A stretch of DNA of 60,000 nt. Source: Tubiluchus corallicola (lineage: Eukaryota > Priapulida > Priapulimorpha > Priapulimorphida > Tubiluchidae). The stretch is from positions 560,001 through 620,000 of the forward strand of contig JAQGDQ010002372.1 of the NCBI GenBank assembly GCA_030141605.1. The letters run 5' to 3'. Each line of letters opens with the position of its first letter. Positions within the stretch are counted from its first letter, which is position 1. Positions 12,901 to 25,800 of this stretch are shown piece by piece. Below the pieces are notes generated by a model, which saw only the letters and a program-made list of their open reading frames with translations, searched no databases and had not been told where the DNA came from. The translations under genes were made by a program, and so were the position numbers.

Positions 12901-15900
12901 TACTGACTGATGAGCCTATATATTATATGAAAAATGAATGTCATGCTTCAAAAAAGGTTAGCTCGAAAAGTGTTCACAAGACCAATAACGAATTACAGAC
13001 AAACGAACGGGCAGAAGCATGGACGGCCAAACGGACAGATGCACGAACAGAGGCTTACTATACCGAATAACATATTAATAGATTCAACATTAGCGATTGT
13101 TAATAGATGTTACTAAATTGAACAACATATTAAAAGATTCAATGCCAATTGTTATCAGCTGCTTTCTTACGTCAATGAGCTGTTTATTTCGATTATTCTC
13201 CATGATAACTTGTTTGACAAGATAACCTTGAGGGGACACTTCAAATGCGTTACATATTCTCTGAAAGTAACAAGTTGGAAAGTAAGAAAAACAAAAAGAC
13301 AGTTTTAATTAATGAAAATTACAATTAATGAAACCCATTATTCACCTAACAAATTATTAATAAAAAAATGTTTTAACAAAATTCAATTGAAGATATAAGC
13401 TCAAATAATTATAAAATCTTTACTACAGGTAACGCTGCAGCTGCGTACGTACCTCTACTTTGTCTTTGCATTGGGCCTCCTTTTCTGGGATTACAGCTAA
13501 ACTGTGCACATAGTAATCAGCAGGATTAAACTTTGGTGGACATTTGCAATCCATCGTCTTGAAAAATGTATGAATAGTTTTTCTTGAACCTAAATACGCC
13601 ACCCTGCCTTCTGCCATTAACAATATCCTGCATTACAATTTAGAGAATAGTAATTTATTTTTACATATATAGGCCTATATAAAAAACATTGTCAAGCAGT
13701 TGTTTCTATGGTCCAAGTAAGTCAGCAGAAGGCAAATTTGGAATTTTAAGCTAGCAAAACAAAGTCTAAAATCAGCAAAAAACTGTATCCTAAAATTACA
13801 AAAAAATGCTCAGGAAAAAGCATAAGTAAATAGAAATACATAGGCATTTAAAAATGCTATCTACTGTTATTCAGCACTAGAAACTAGTGAATACGTTAAA
13901 TATGTCTTAGAAAGCCTAATAGTCATACGAGATTTAAAAGTTAAAAATTTAAAATATAAATAACTAAATACAAATTATTAATGGTTTCAGGTAAAAAACA
14001 TATTTTAAATTTGAAATGACTCAGCAGTAAAATTGGAAGCCAAAAGTAACTACGTAAGTCACTATTACTGTTAAAATGGTTTATAGTGAAGCATGAAATC
14101 TACATTTTTGCATGTAAAAATTGTATACATAGCACTTTTACCTGTCGAACATGGCATACACTTCAGATGAAGGTTGATGTATGGTGCACAGGATAGTTCG
14201 CCCTTTACAAGCCATGTCTTTCAAAACACATATGACGTTTTGTGCCATAAAGGAGTCCAAACCAGATGTTGGTTCATCGCAAAACATTAATTTTGGATTT
14301 GTTAGCATCTAGAAAAAGGCATTTATTTCATTATAGTTGTTGAAATAATTATGACAAATGTTTTTTCTCTTTACAGATTATTTGTAAATGCTATAATGCT
14401 AATTCAAGACCCACAACAGGTATAGTTAGAGCAAACTTATTTTCAAACAATGATTTTAACAGTCTTTTAAGAAAAATTGTTATGACAGTGATAGGTAGGT
14501 AAAATTTTCAAACCATTCTGCATATAGTAGCTCCCATGTCATTATTAACCTTCAGTAATAGCACAGACACAAAAGGTGCCAGCAATATTTTAATAAATAC
14601 AAACGAGTAAATGCTTATTCATTATCAAAGTATAACTTACTAACCTCAGATGCAAATGCAAGACGCTTTCTTTCGCCTCCTGAAATACCTTTTATTCTAC
14701 CAGGGACGCCTATCCATGTGTTCTCGCATTTCTTTAAACCAAGCTGTAATGGCAAATAATGATTTCACATGATTTTGCTTCATTCTTTCTATTCTTTTCA
14801 TAATTTTTTCGATGCCCCCTTTTCCCTTCATTCCTTTTTAAGTCTTTCATTCTTCTGAACATTTTTTATGCTTTTTCTTTGACTATTTTTTCCTCTTTTA
14901 TCATCGGCAGAATTGAGTAATTTAATTATGGCTCGACAAAATGTAGTATAAATTATTTTAAGATCCTAAAAATGAATACAGGTGTAGCAAACTACCTCCG
15001 TGAGAGTTTCTTCAACTTTCTTCATTCGCTGAGAATACGTGAATTCTTTGTCCATTCTCAATAGAGCCTACAACTCAAACCAACAGATATTTTAGATTTA
15101 CAATTTTGCACAGCAGCATAAGACTTAAGCTGTGCTGCAGTCTATATTGTTGTTGCAGTGATCTAGTGTTTAGCATACATTGTTGTCCTGAACGCTATAC
15201 TGTATCGCCTGACATTTTTGTATTGCTGTATTGTATTGCACTGCATTGTTGTTGTGTTACTGAAATGTATTGATTTGTTGTTTTTTATGTTGATGCTGAA
15301 TTGTTTGCAGTCGTATAGTTTGTTTCAATGTATAAAAATAACCTGCATTGTACAAGGTACACTAAAATGCACTACCTTACTCTGTCAGCCACACTTTGGT
15401 TTAATTATTTTTGTTATTTATTTTTTTAAAAAACGTTTGAAAAATGCTTTTGGTACTCTATATAAGACGGTAATAATAAGCTAACTTATCAAAAGAAGTG
15501 TAATGAACCGAAAATCTTAAACAGTTTCAAATGTAGACAAACTCCGTGTGGTGAAGCTTCTGATAGTACAATTAAAATACCTGAAATCTCAAATGTTCTT
15601 TTACTTTCAGGGTACCAATGAACAAATCTTCCTGCTGAACGTATGCCGAGATGGACCTCATGCCAGGACCAAAACCAATTGGCTGTCCATTAATTTTGAC
15701 TGTACCCTCAACAGTATACATTTCAGTATTCCTGTGCGTCAGAATGTTCATAAGTGTACTTTTGCCTGCACCACTAAAACAAACAAACAACAAATGAATC
15801 TTGCTTCTGGTTCGTATCCTTACTTGTCAGCCAATCGGCTTGTAAAGTAATAATTATTGCAAAACTGATTCAACATGAATTTTCTGCTAAGATGATTTCG

Positions 15901-17447
15901 GAAAATAATTACAGCTAAATAAACTCTTTTAAATCGATCCGAGTGTGTAGAATCTATTTTGCCTTCAATTTGACAATATAAATATTTTTGTCAACAATAT
16001 AATTTTTTTTAATATGACTATGCTTTTATACCTGGCACCCATAATTGCTAACAGCGTACCAGCTTTTGCGTACCCAGTAACTGCAATAACAAATTTTCAC
16101 ATAACATATTAATGAAACTTGTAAATTAATGTCGTTGGAATAAACAAGCAAGCAGAACAACTTTTTACAACAATTTACTAGATGCAGTTGGGCTGAGCGC
16201 TCCTAATAGACTACAGTGAATTACTTAATCTCATCATTAACTAAATAACAAGCCTACACCTCTCGGAAATGCATTTTCCAAAACATTCTCAAATTTAAAA
16301 TGGCATAAAGTAAAACCAAGCTGCATTAACAGTGCAGTCTCCTGAGTATAGCATGAAGGTGCTGCTGCCTTATCCTTTGTGCTACGGAACTTATAGTAGA
16401 AGCAAGCTCTCAGCTCTAAGCGAGAACTCGAATCACTTTACTGCAGCACAAAGCTATGCTAAACTAAATACGAAAATTGGGTGCAGAGTGAAGAAAACGT
16501 GTTATTACAAAAATTATTTACAGTTTCTATATGCGCTCTATTTACACGATGTTAATTTATTCGGGTGGCCAGTGACTACACCTATCAGAAACAGCACAAT
16601 CTTTTGCAGAAGCAACCCGTTCCGTGCTAGTTTGTTTAACGTATATTTCTCAAAATTATTTACTTTTAAAGGAATTTAAAGAAGCAGATTGTTTAACTTA
16701 GATGCACATTGAAATGGCCAACTCAAGTTGTTAAAATAATGTGACAAAGACTAATTTAATGTCGTGCTAGTAAATAGTCTTTAAATTTTGTTTTAATACC
16801 ATTTCGGAGAATATGCTTCTTAACTCTTTTTTCTGTTTGCTTTTCCGGGTCAGATTGTCCAGCTTCTCTATCATGTCGACTTCGTCCACCTTTCAGCGTC
16901 GCCCAGACGTTTATATTCTCCCAAGTTATGTTAACCTAAGCAACATAATAATTTCATACTCATAATCGTAAGAAAATTGATAACAAACAGAGTTTACAAT
17001 AAATTTTATGTATTTATTTGATAATAAATATTGTTGGTTTGACTATATATAATTCGATCGATGTTATACTGTAAAATGGAGTGTACTGAATGGATAATAT
17101 TCAAGCAAAATGGAATCAAGAAAGTGGTTGCTCAATATTATTTTCATTTGGTTTGTAAAACGCTAAAACGTTTATTACGATTGCTGAAAGATAGCCACAT
17201 AACGTTATGAGCATCAGCGAGCTCTCTGTGCCTCTTAACATATAAGGAATTCCTAACTTACCGCATCAAGTTCACTAACACTCAGTACTTTTTTAATGGG
17301 TTCCTTTCTCATCACATGTTTCGACATGTCAGCAAACTGAATGCCAGAATTTGAAATCTCTTCGTACATCGGTACATGAACATTACTTCTACTGATGGAA
17401 TAATCACTAGCAGCATTGTCACAGGCAGCATTGTTGCCAGTATCCAT
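6866..17447 (-). CDS. White-like ABCG half-transporter, gene A (19 exons, 683 aa)
   Basis: Exons in order: 17262-17447, 16800-16935, 16032-16080, 15581-15773, 14996-15067, 14645-14743, 14142-14308, 13453-13627, 13171-13260, 12372-12400, 11689-11794, 11418-11549, 9634-9726, 9203-9260, 9017-9094, 8075-8180, 7607-7707, 7336-7415, 6866-6967 (2052 bases with stop). The nucleotide-binding domain comes first: Walker A GASGAGKST (about 122-130, split by an intron within the serine codon), signature ISGGERKR (about 232), Walker B LMFCDEP (about 252) and H-loop TIHQPSSE (His about 289). Six membrane segments follow, with a large outer loop carrying sequons N629 and N638. Order and length match Drosophila White, whose family exports pigment precursors as heterodimers; the substrate here is unknown. 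Exon 17 uses a GC donor (GCAAGT). Exon 12 is chimeric and several conserved membrane residues are changed. The ATG at 17445-17447 was chosen because gene B's upstream ATG reads ATA here. Confidence 0.88.
7601..7606 (-). other. non-canonical GC splice donor of gene A exon 17
   Basis: Minus-strand GCAAGT directly after codon position 1 at 7607. Gene C has GTAGGC at the same place and phase, and gene B has GCAAGT (20574-20579). GCAAGT is the classic strong form of GC-AG donors. Skipping it would add six codons and a stop, losing the last membrane helix. Confidence 0.8.
9946..9993. repeat. (AT)n microsatellite in intron 12 of gene A
   Basis: About 22 TA units. The matching site in gene B (22964-22985) is much shorter, showing slippage since the duplication. 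Confidence 0.95.
10530..10586 (-). pseudogene. stranded original 3' half of gene A exon 12
   Basis: Encodes the family-typical [16 protein letters not shown] seen in gene B exon 12. It is separated from its 5' half by 892 inserted bases, and its splice donor, GTAAGG in gene B, reads ATAAGG here. It can no longer serve as an exon end. Confidence 0.8.
10587..11478. repeat. insertion in gene A carrying a foreign exon-12 half plus intron
   Basis: Absent from gene B at 23572-23594. Positions 10603-11478 match 30966-31768 next to the broken ABCG copy, starting at AATAGGGGTGGTTGACTTGG and ending inside exon 12. The first 16 bases (10587-10602) are filler containing TGGTTGACA, which resembles nearby sequence. 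The segment supplies 11418-11478 of the present exon 12 and a new donor (GTAGGT at 11412-11417). Confidence 0.85.
10960..11115. repeat. degenerate GTACCAAA-type short tandem array
   Basis: About ten loosely spaced copies of a (G/A)TACCAAA-like word, roughly every 15-20 bases. It lies inside the gene A insertion; a homologous array lies at 31318-31480. Confidence 0.7.
11901..11934. repeat. short exon-12-like insertion in intron 11 of gene A
   Basis: About 33 bases absent from gene B at the same point (about 24010). They nearly match 23571-23599, the middle of gene B exon 12 (ITGxLFLLII in translation). It looks like a templated scrap of the same exon that was rebuilt next door. Confidence 0.7.
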
Positions 17448-18238
17448 ACTAAGTATGCTCTCGCAAAACGTTTAAAATGGCGTACGCTTATAATGATTCA
17501 AACATTTGCTTAAAGCAAAACATGTCACTTATACATGCATAAAATATTGTACTTCAACCTCACGCAACAACAGTATATTGTGAAAAGTCACGTTTCACAA
17601 TGAATTTTAACATGGATTAACACAAGCAAACTATTTATTTAAACCTAAACAACTAAAATAAGATTCAAAACAATTAATAAAAAATCCCAGAATAGTTTTC
17701 AATTAATTGTTACGTCTTATTAACGAGACACAGAACTGTATCATCAAAAGTTCACACCACACATCGATTTTACTTGATATCAACTAATAGCAAACAAACA
17801 GTGAGGTTCTTTATGGCGCACAACTTTCAAGGTGCAATGAAGGTGAAAGACTAAAGGTGAAAACTTCTGGAGCTTTTAAATGGCTATTAAATGTGACTGT
17901 AACATAGATTGAGAAAGCACAGCTGTACCCACTAAAAGACTGCCTAGTTGACTTAAATAAATAGAAGTTTTTGCTTAAATGAAGAACCAATTCTGGAATA
18001 AGATTGTGTTTTAATATACACCTAAAAATTTTAATTAAGACGTAATATACGCGCATAAAATGCGCTGCTTAAAATTGCGAAAGAAATTTAAGTCATTCAT
18101 ATCTCTCACCAAACAAACCTTGCTGCGGGAGTATGGTAAAAAATGACGTAAGCTGGTGGAAAGCACGAAGGCATGCATTACGATGCTTTTGCACTTCACT
18201 CAAAAATCCCACTATTGTAGCTGAATAAAGAGTCGCTT

Positions 18239-18272
18239 ACAGAACATCCGGAATGCGTTATGCGTTATGCAT
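18239..18272. mobile_element. truncated arm of a hairpin (MITE-like) element at the duplication junction
   Basis: CATCCGGAATGCGTTATGC at 18243 matches the left end of the complete inverted-repeat element at 30307-30485. It is cut off after about 30 bases, where the 3' flank of unit B begins (TTTCCAACTGG). Confidence 0.7.
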
Positions 18273-18969
18273 TTCCAACTGGTTATTCCCAGACGAATTT
18301 TCTGCTGGTTTGTTTCTGCTTCGCCTTGTCTCAAAGACAAAAAAATTAAATGGAAAAATCGATAGAACAGGACAGGTAAACCTTTATGTGAAGAAACAAC
18401 AGATAGCAAGAGATATTTAAGCTTTGTCAATAAAATCTGTAAAAGAACATTATACAGTTCCCGGCTGATATAATTTCGGTTACGCGTGTTTAATGTAAGC
18501 AACGACGTAAATGAGTCCGTCAACGTGAAACCTATGTTGTTATTTGTAAACCCTCAAATTAATTTTTGCGTAGGCTTACATAGGATTTAAATTTATTCGA
18601 ACTAGAATTAAAGCAGTAAATTTTTTAATCTTAACTTTAAACCAGTAGGCTTGGTAAGCATAAATGTGTGACCACTTGTAACAGTGTCTGCCATAACTTA
18701 TTTTGAAAAGTAAGTCTACTTACACAGCTCACTGTAGCGTACGTTGACTCAGCACAGAACAATAGAACAAATATTAAATGCACATAATATATAAAGCACC
18801 ATAATCACGCTTTGACCATTGACGTCGTTAAGCCAAAAGAGTAATGCGGACGTGTCATGGGTTTTTATATGCAGTGTATCCTGTTCCTTGCATAACATGC
18901 ATACAGAATATTTTATACTGCTTATTCTACCATCGGTAATAATAGTTTCAAGACCATCGTGCGCCTTGT

Positions 18970-19030
18970 GCTATAGTATTCTCTCTCTTTCTCCCTCTCT
19001 TTCCTCTCTCCCTCTCTTTCTGTTCTCTTT
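18970..19030. repeat. CT-rich low-complexity tract
   Basis: Imperfect (TC)n downstream of gene B. The corresponding tract downstream of gene A is at about 5982-6025. Confidence 0.8.
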
Positions 19031-19514
19031 GTATTTGTTTTTCTGTTAAACACTTTCTAACTGTTATTGTCAATTTTTCTTTCACTTTTTTCTCCTTGCC
19101 TTTAAGCTCTTTCTTTTGTATTTCTATTCATTTATTTCATTCGGTTGTTTAGACAATAAAAAAATCACAATGTCAGACATAATATACAGACAATGACGAT
19201 ATGTTATAAAAAAATACTAGAAAGTTGGGAAGCTTTTATTGACACACTGCAAACAACAGTAGCCTACAATCATTTATACATATTATAATATTTTTGCAAA
19301 GAATCGCATAAATACTGAAAGAACCCAAAGCGTTGAACATGTGTTAAACATATCAGACTATTTAATCATTTAAATCCTTTAGATTTTAACATTGTATAAC
19401 ATCTTAATATTATGTAGCATGTATGGGTGTCCTGCCATAAGCCATAGCTTCTTAGGTCTCCCTTCATTATCTTTTTTAAAAACAGTGATCATTTTCGCGT
19501 AATTATTTTTTTAC

Positions 19515-19520
19515 TTTATT
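19515..19520 (-). promoter_or_regulatory. candidate polyadenylation signal of gene B
   Basis: Minus-strand AATAAA about 330 bases past the gene B stop, shared with gene A. Confidence 0.45.
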
Positions 19521-19847
19521 GATTATATATTGTATTTCAAAATTAATGTGATTACGATATATGTTAAATCAATATATTATTTTAAGGTTGAATTGAATTT
19601 GAGCATTTCGGCTTTATAAACTGCCACTGTAAAAACCTATTACATATCCACGGTAAAGAAAAAACTAAATGCAAAACATTGAGTTTGTTGGATTTAGGCC
19701 TACATTACTGATTTAGAATTTTAACAAAGAAATACTAAATTTAAGTGTAGATAATTAACTTCGGATTGGAAAAGCTTCAAAACAAGATAAGCATAGACTT
19801 TAATTTTGCACTTTAAATGCATCTATTTCTGGCATCATGTCATCAAC

Positions 19848-22800
19848 CTAGCCTTTATTGCGTGTTCGAAATGAAAGAATGATGAAACCCAAAAGCCTGT
19901 ATCCAGCCATCAGAACGAATAACAAGCCAACGTTCTGGTACATATTATCCTGAAAAAGACAAATAAAAACAATATAACTATATTATTTAAGGAAAATAAG
20001 GAGTCCAAAAATTGGATTACAGCAAAAATGTTCTCATACAAATCTCAAAACTAGATCACAGTTGTTAGCTCAAGCTTATACCATAGGAAAATGTCAAAAA
20101 TTTCTTCCTGAGAATTTTGTGTCACACTCTTAAAAGACTGTGTCAGACTCTTTTGAGTCTGGCTTCTTAAAATAATGAGGGTCATGAAATTCATAAAACC
20201 TGAAAATTCTGTTAGCGTGTATCACCACTCTCATCCAATTCAAACAGTTTTCTTGTAAATAAAACTGCTGTGTTTTGACATACACAGAAACGATTTCTGT
20301 TAAGATACCTCTTTAAAGTTGAACTGGTGAAGCACAGCTGTCCCATCATGTATGCAAGGCCGCTGAGTTTCATTGCCATTTTCACATGCTATAAATTAAA
20401 CATGTAATGAAAATTCCATATAATATTTTAATAATTCACAGTATTAAGATAAGCCTAAGTTGATAAATTGTCTACACAGAAAAATTTCGAATAATAAAAT
20501 ATGCCAAATTGCACTAAACTGTGATTAACAGAATTTATTGATGGAACATTTATATGCTACCCCCAGCACAAATACTTGCATATTTCTGTAACATCTTTCC
20601 ATTGGTTGATGTTCAGAGCCTCATTCCCGTATTTAAACCAGCTGAGATATTCAAGCCATATAAAATATACAGGAATCGACCTGGAAATACACATTCATAT
20701 TATAATTCAGATAATTCGGCAATGCCTTTTGTCATCATCAATGTGAACCCAAACGTGAAAAAAATCGTTCATGATAGCAAGTGGTCTTGCCGCATGCCCC
20801 TGAATAACGCACAAAAAAGTCTTGAAGTCCACGTTGAAAAATTTTTCGCCTGCGTTCCTGGTTTTACTCTCAATTTAATATCTGACTCAGTCCTCAAATT
20901 AATTTTCTGCCATCTGCTTAGCCAGCTAATTCTATCTACACGTTCTTGAACAGTGATAGTGAGCAGGCAAAGCCCTGTCATTAAATAGAGCACCTACATA
21001 ATAATATTAATACCTTGCAACTATTGTTGTTTGGTAAATTTAACTTACTCCACATTCAGCAATAGACCACCAAACAGCATCATTGGCATAAGAAATGGCG
21101 CAGCAGCAGCCATTACAATCTCCGGATTGGAGGAGAAGCAAGACATCATATAACCTGGAAAGGAAATGAAAAAAACGATGAGTTGATGCAAAGAAATCTT
21201 GCCAATCAAAGTTAATCAAGGTCATTCAAATTAAAGTGTTAAGTAACCTTTGCCTACAAACAGAAACATAAGCCATGCAAATAATACTACTACTTCTTAA
21301 AACAGGCTGGTTTAAAAAGAGACCTAATCAAAGCTACTGTAATGTCTGTTGCTCATCAATTAGGGCAGAATTACCTGTTACATAATTTATTATCTTAATT
21401 ATAAAATGAATTGTTTGTGTAAAAGCGTGAGCTGCCACACAAAGATATTCACCTTGTCTGGAACATTTGGCAAACACAGCAGGCTCCTTTTACTGCCTGC
21501 CTGGTATATGCGAATTTCATGTTATTGTTAGTACAACAGTATAACAGTATGTTATATTCTCTCCCATACTATTTCTGCAAAAATGTGAGCTGCCACACAA
21601 AAACATTCGCCTCGTCTTAGGCATCTGGCAAACACAGCAGATTTCATTTACTGCATGGTACATGCGAACTTCATCTATTGTTAGTACAACATTATACTAT
21701 TCGTCCCTCACTTTGCTAAAGCATGTGCAAATAATATGTAATTGCTGAGCAGTGTTAATTGTCGCACATAATTTATACTATTGTTAAAATAAGCTTGTTC
21801 AATTGTTTATTTTAATGTCTTTTTGCAAATTGTGCTAGAGATTTCGCTTTTGTACCTTCTTGCTCTTAAAATTATCAGCAACAGACTTTTATTTTATACT
21901 TTAATTGATACTGATGCCATATTTCTGCATGGCGCTTACTGAACCAAAATATGGCTCCCTGGACCAAAATATGACATAGATGCTCACAGAAATTGTTGAA
22001 AAAAATTACAAAATTAGAATATCTTGTGTGATCGTAAGCTTACCGAATGACGCTGCTACATTAGCTATTAAAATGAGAATTCCTGCGCAAACAAAAAAGT
22101 GCGACGCTGAAGGATATAAACCTGAAAAAACACAGAAAACTACTCAATAAGTAAAACATACATCAAAGTTTAAAATAAAAAGCTCACTACAAAATAAAAA
22201 TGCGGGATAAGGATCCATTATTACTTACCCACCATAAAATAGTCTATAAGCGTAAACAGAAATGGCAACAGGATGAAAAATGGTAGCTGAAAGAACAATG
22301 GTAGTTGAATGATACAATAATTTGAAAGATTACACTATTATATCTCAAAACCACTAAATGCCTAATATGGAGTTTTAGTTTCTCTGTGTGATATTTCATA
22401 TTACTATTTCTTAACGAGATTAAATATTTCCCCATAAGTATGTAATATTTCTTCCTTTTTTCCTAAAACCTTGCAGCATCGAAAACTGATGTTGCAGAAT
22501 TTCAGATTTATAATTAAGTCTGTATTACGTCACACCTTAATTACGTATGCAGCTTTGCAATAATTCTGCATTAAATTAAAAACATTTATCCAGTATCACT
22601 TACTTGCTTTAAATAACTCTTATCACTAATTTCATCAGTGTATATAATATACAGCCCCTACCTCTGCCAGCATTTTGCTGAGGAAATATGTGTCCAACCT
22701 ATAGCAACCATTAAAGTGCTCCCTCAGGAAAATGACACACTCTTCACAAAACACCTGCAAGCAGAAACAACTAAAAGTACATATATTTTAATAACTGGAG

Positions 22801-25800
22801 TAAAAACATCGGCCTAGTAATAAAAATTTTCAAGCTACATTATTTACAAAATGAATGTGCGTGATTTCAGCTTAACCCAAACTTCCAAATTCTCTTAAAC
22901 TTTCATGGAAATTATCCTTATGCAAAAATTGCATACAAGAAGTATTTTAGTGATACATCCAGTGATATATATATATATATATATACATCCACCAGGCTGG
23001 GAGTAAAGTAAAGGAAGCCGGTAAATAAATGTTTTTTGTAATACGATCAGAAATTCGAGTGGGATCATTAACCTTAAATATGCCTAAATTGATTTGCAGG
23101 TTCGATTGTGCATGACTGCTCAAGCCAGGTTTGTGAAGACATCAATCGAAGCTTCGATCAAAAAGATTTTCTTTGAAGTGTGATACAAGGCTATACCTAA
23201 CAGCGATGCTCAGCTTCTGCTGAAAAAAGTGTCTTGGGTGGTTTCGTCTACCACACTGATCTTAGCTTTTTACCCCATTGAGCAAGGATGTGTCTGAATG
23301 AAGCCAAGAATTTCTGCCAGTTCAATGTCTCCTTTTAGATAATTATTCTTGATAATGAACCAGATTACGATTCTAACTTCATTAGATAAAGCATTTTACT
23401 GAAGTATTTTAGAGCTTTGCTGTTTTGTGACGTAACAACACCCCGTTCCGTATTACGGATTCAGCAACGGTGATGCTGCAGTTATTGAAGCAGTTCGTGT
23501 AGATGGGATTTTTACAGTTTTCCCTTACGTGAACTACTGAAAATAAGTTCTGCATAGTCATATTTATAATTAGAAGAAACAGGACGCCAGTGATGTTTTG
23601 CACAGCTTCTTGATTCATTTCCTGCTGCAGGTAGACAATTCCAAGTATTATACCAATCACCTACAAAATAAAAATTTGTGAAAACTGAAAAGAGTTGAAA
23701 AAAGCATCAGATGTTTTGCACTAATAAACCTCTCGTATACAATATTTTTCGCATCATATTCACATAGCTTTTAGTTAGTTAAGTCTGATTTCTACTTACC
23801 ATTGTTTGAAAAGTTCTCACTTTTATTGCCATTGGATCTCGAATCACGCTGATTAATGCTCTGTGTGTTAGAGTGATAAACTGCTTTATCCAACTTGCTT
23901 TATACCTAAATGAAACATACGCTAAAATGTTTGGTTAACTGTAATTCGCAGGCGACAGACTTTTAGGCTTGTAATTGCTAAACCACTTACAATAAGAATT
24001 ACGTGTGCTGGTTATAATTGGCTACTTGATTTTCTACATTAAAGTATACGTGAGTCTGAAAAGGAAAAGATGAAAAAATATCTGTGATTGTTTGGCAATA
24101 CTTGATAAGGAAAACCTCAAGTTAAATTAGTGAAATTGAAATTTAAATGACGGCACTCATTCACTTGTGCAGGTACTTATCGCAAATGCGTCACAAAGTA
24201 CAACCACAATAATCGTGACAACAAAAATGCTAGCAGCAAGGAGTTCAGATGCATTTTGAATTTGGAAGTCTGGTTTTTCAGTTTTTGTATTCTTGTTTCC
24301 AGTGGTATTTTCAACAATTTTTTACGCAAAAAGTAGCTAAAACTAATTTAATAAAAACTCATAAACTGCAATCTTTTGTATTATTACTAAATAATTAAAA
24401 TATAGTTACTGGATTGTATTTAATGAACAGAGGTTACTTACGCAGAACGATGAGCCAGCAATTCACCGAACTGAAAAAATGCATGTATAAATAATTGCAA
24501 TGAAACTGCTGAAAACAGCTGTCTTGGTTAAGCGTTATTTGTAATACATAACAAGATATTACAAAATTGCATTTACTACAAATATCAACAAAGCACACCA
24601 CAAAGCGGAACATCCCCTGACAACAGTATTATTCCGTATTGGTTCCTGTGACTCAGACTTTTAACCCTGGGGCTCCAAAAGCGATAAGGTTCTTCTCCTA
24701 TTGATGGGTGGCCCACATGTGAAAGTCGAATGCATTGCATTAATTTTTTAGACTTAGAATGAGTCCGCAACCTTTTTCAAGTAGTGTATCCTATGACACT
24801 GACTTTTGATCTTAAGGCCTCAAAACCCATAAGATTCTTCCCCTGTTGACAGTCGATGAATACGTAAAATATGAAAGTTTAGGCTATGTGTTCACAAACT
24901 TTTCCAACTGAGACCTTGACCTTTGATAAGGGGCGCACAAAGTCGATAGGGCCGTTTCTCTACTGACAGATGAGCCTATATATTATATGAAAAATGAATG
25001 TCATGTTTGAAAAAAGGTTAGCTTGAAAAGTGTTCACAAGACCAATAACGAAATTACAGACAAACGGGCGGGCGGAAGCATGGACAGCCAAAGGGACAGA
25101 TGCACGAACGGAGGCTTACTATACTGAATAACATATTAACAGATCCAACATTAGTGATTGTTAATAAATGCTACTAAACTGAACAACATATTAAAAGATG
25201 CAATGCCAATTAATATCAGCTGCTTTCTTACGTCAATGAGCTGTTCATTTCGATTATCCTCCATGATAACTTGTTTGACAAGATAACCTTGAGGGGAAAC
25301 TTCAAATGCGTTACATATTCTCTGAAAGTAACAAGTTGGAAAGTAAGAAAAACGAAAAGACAGTTTTAATTAATGAAAATTACAATTAATGAAAGCCGTT
25401 ATTCACCCAACAAATTATTAATAAAAAATGTTTTAACAAAATTCAATTGAAGTTATAAGCTCAAATAATTATAAAATCTTTACTACAGGTAATGCTGCAG
25501 CTGCGTACGTACCTCTACTTTGTCTTTGCATTGGGCCTCCTTTTCTGGGATTACAGCTAAACTGTGCACATAGTAATCAGCAGGATTAAACTTTGGTGGA
25601 CATTTGTAATCCATCGTCTTGAAAAATGTATGAATAGTTTTTCTTGAACCTAAATATGCCACCCTGCCTTCTGCCATTAACAATATCCTGCATTACAATT
25701 TAGAGAATAGTAATTTATTTTTACATATATAGGCCTACATAAAAAACATTGTCAAGCAGTTGTTTCTATGGTCCAAGTAAGTTAGCAGAAGGCAAATTTG

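Larger units (their letters stand above)
5264..18272. repeat. tandem duplication unit A (3' flank, gene A and 5' flank)
   Basis: Direct repeat with 18273-30332. Homology begins at the TTTCCAACTGGTTATTCCC motif (about 5266 and 18274) and continues through the 3' flank, all exons and introns, and the 5' flank. It ends in a sequence resembling CATCCGGAATGCG at 18243, matched at 30308. Unit A is about 0.95 kb longer than unit B, mostly because of an 892-base insertion at 10587-11478. Introns differ by scattered substitutions, small indels and microsatellite length, so the duplication is fairly recent. Confidence 0.9.

Noticed and set aside
15548-15850. 100-codon plus-strand open frame
   Set aside because: It is the complementary strand of gene A exon 4 (Walker A exon), whose minus-strand translation matches the White family.
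20554-20949. 131-codon plus-strand open frame, repeated at 7581-7982
   Set aside because: It lies opposite exon 17 and intron 16 of genes B and A. It is conserved only because the whole unit is duplicated.
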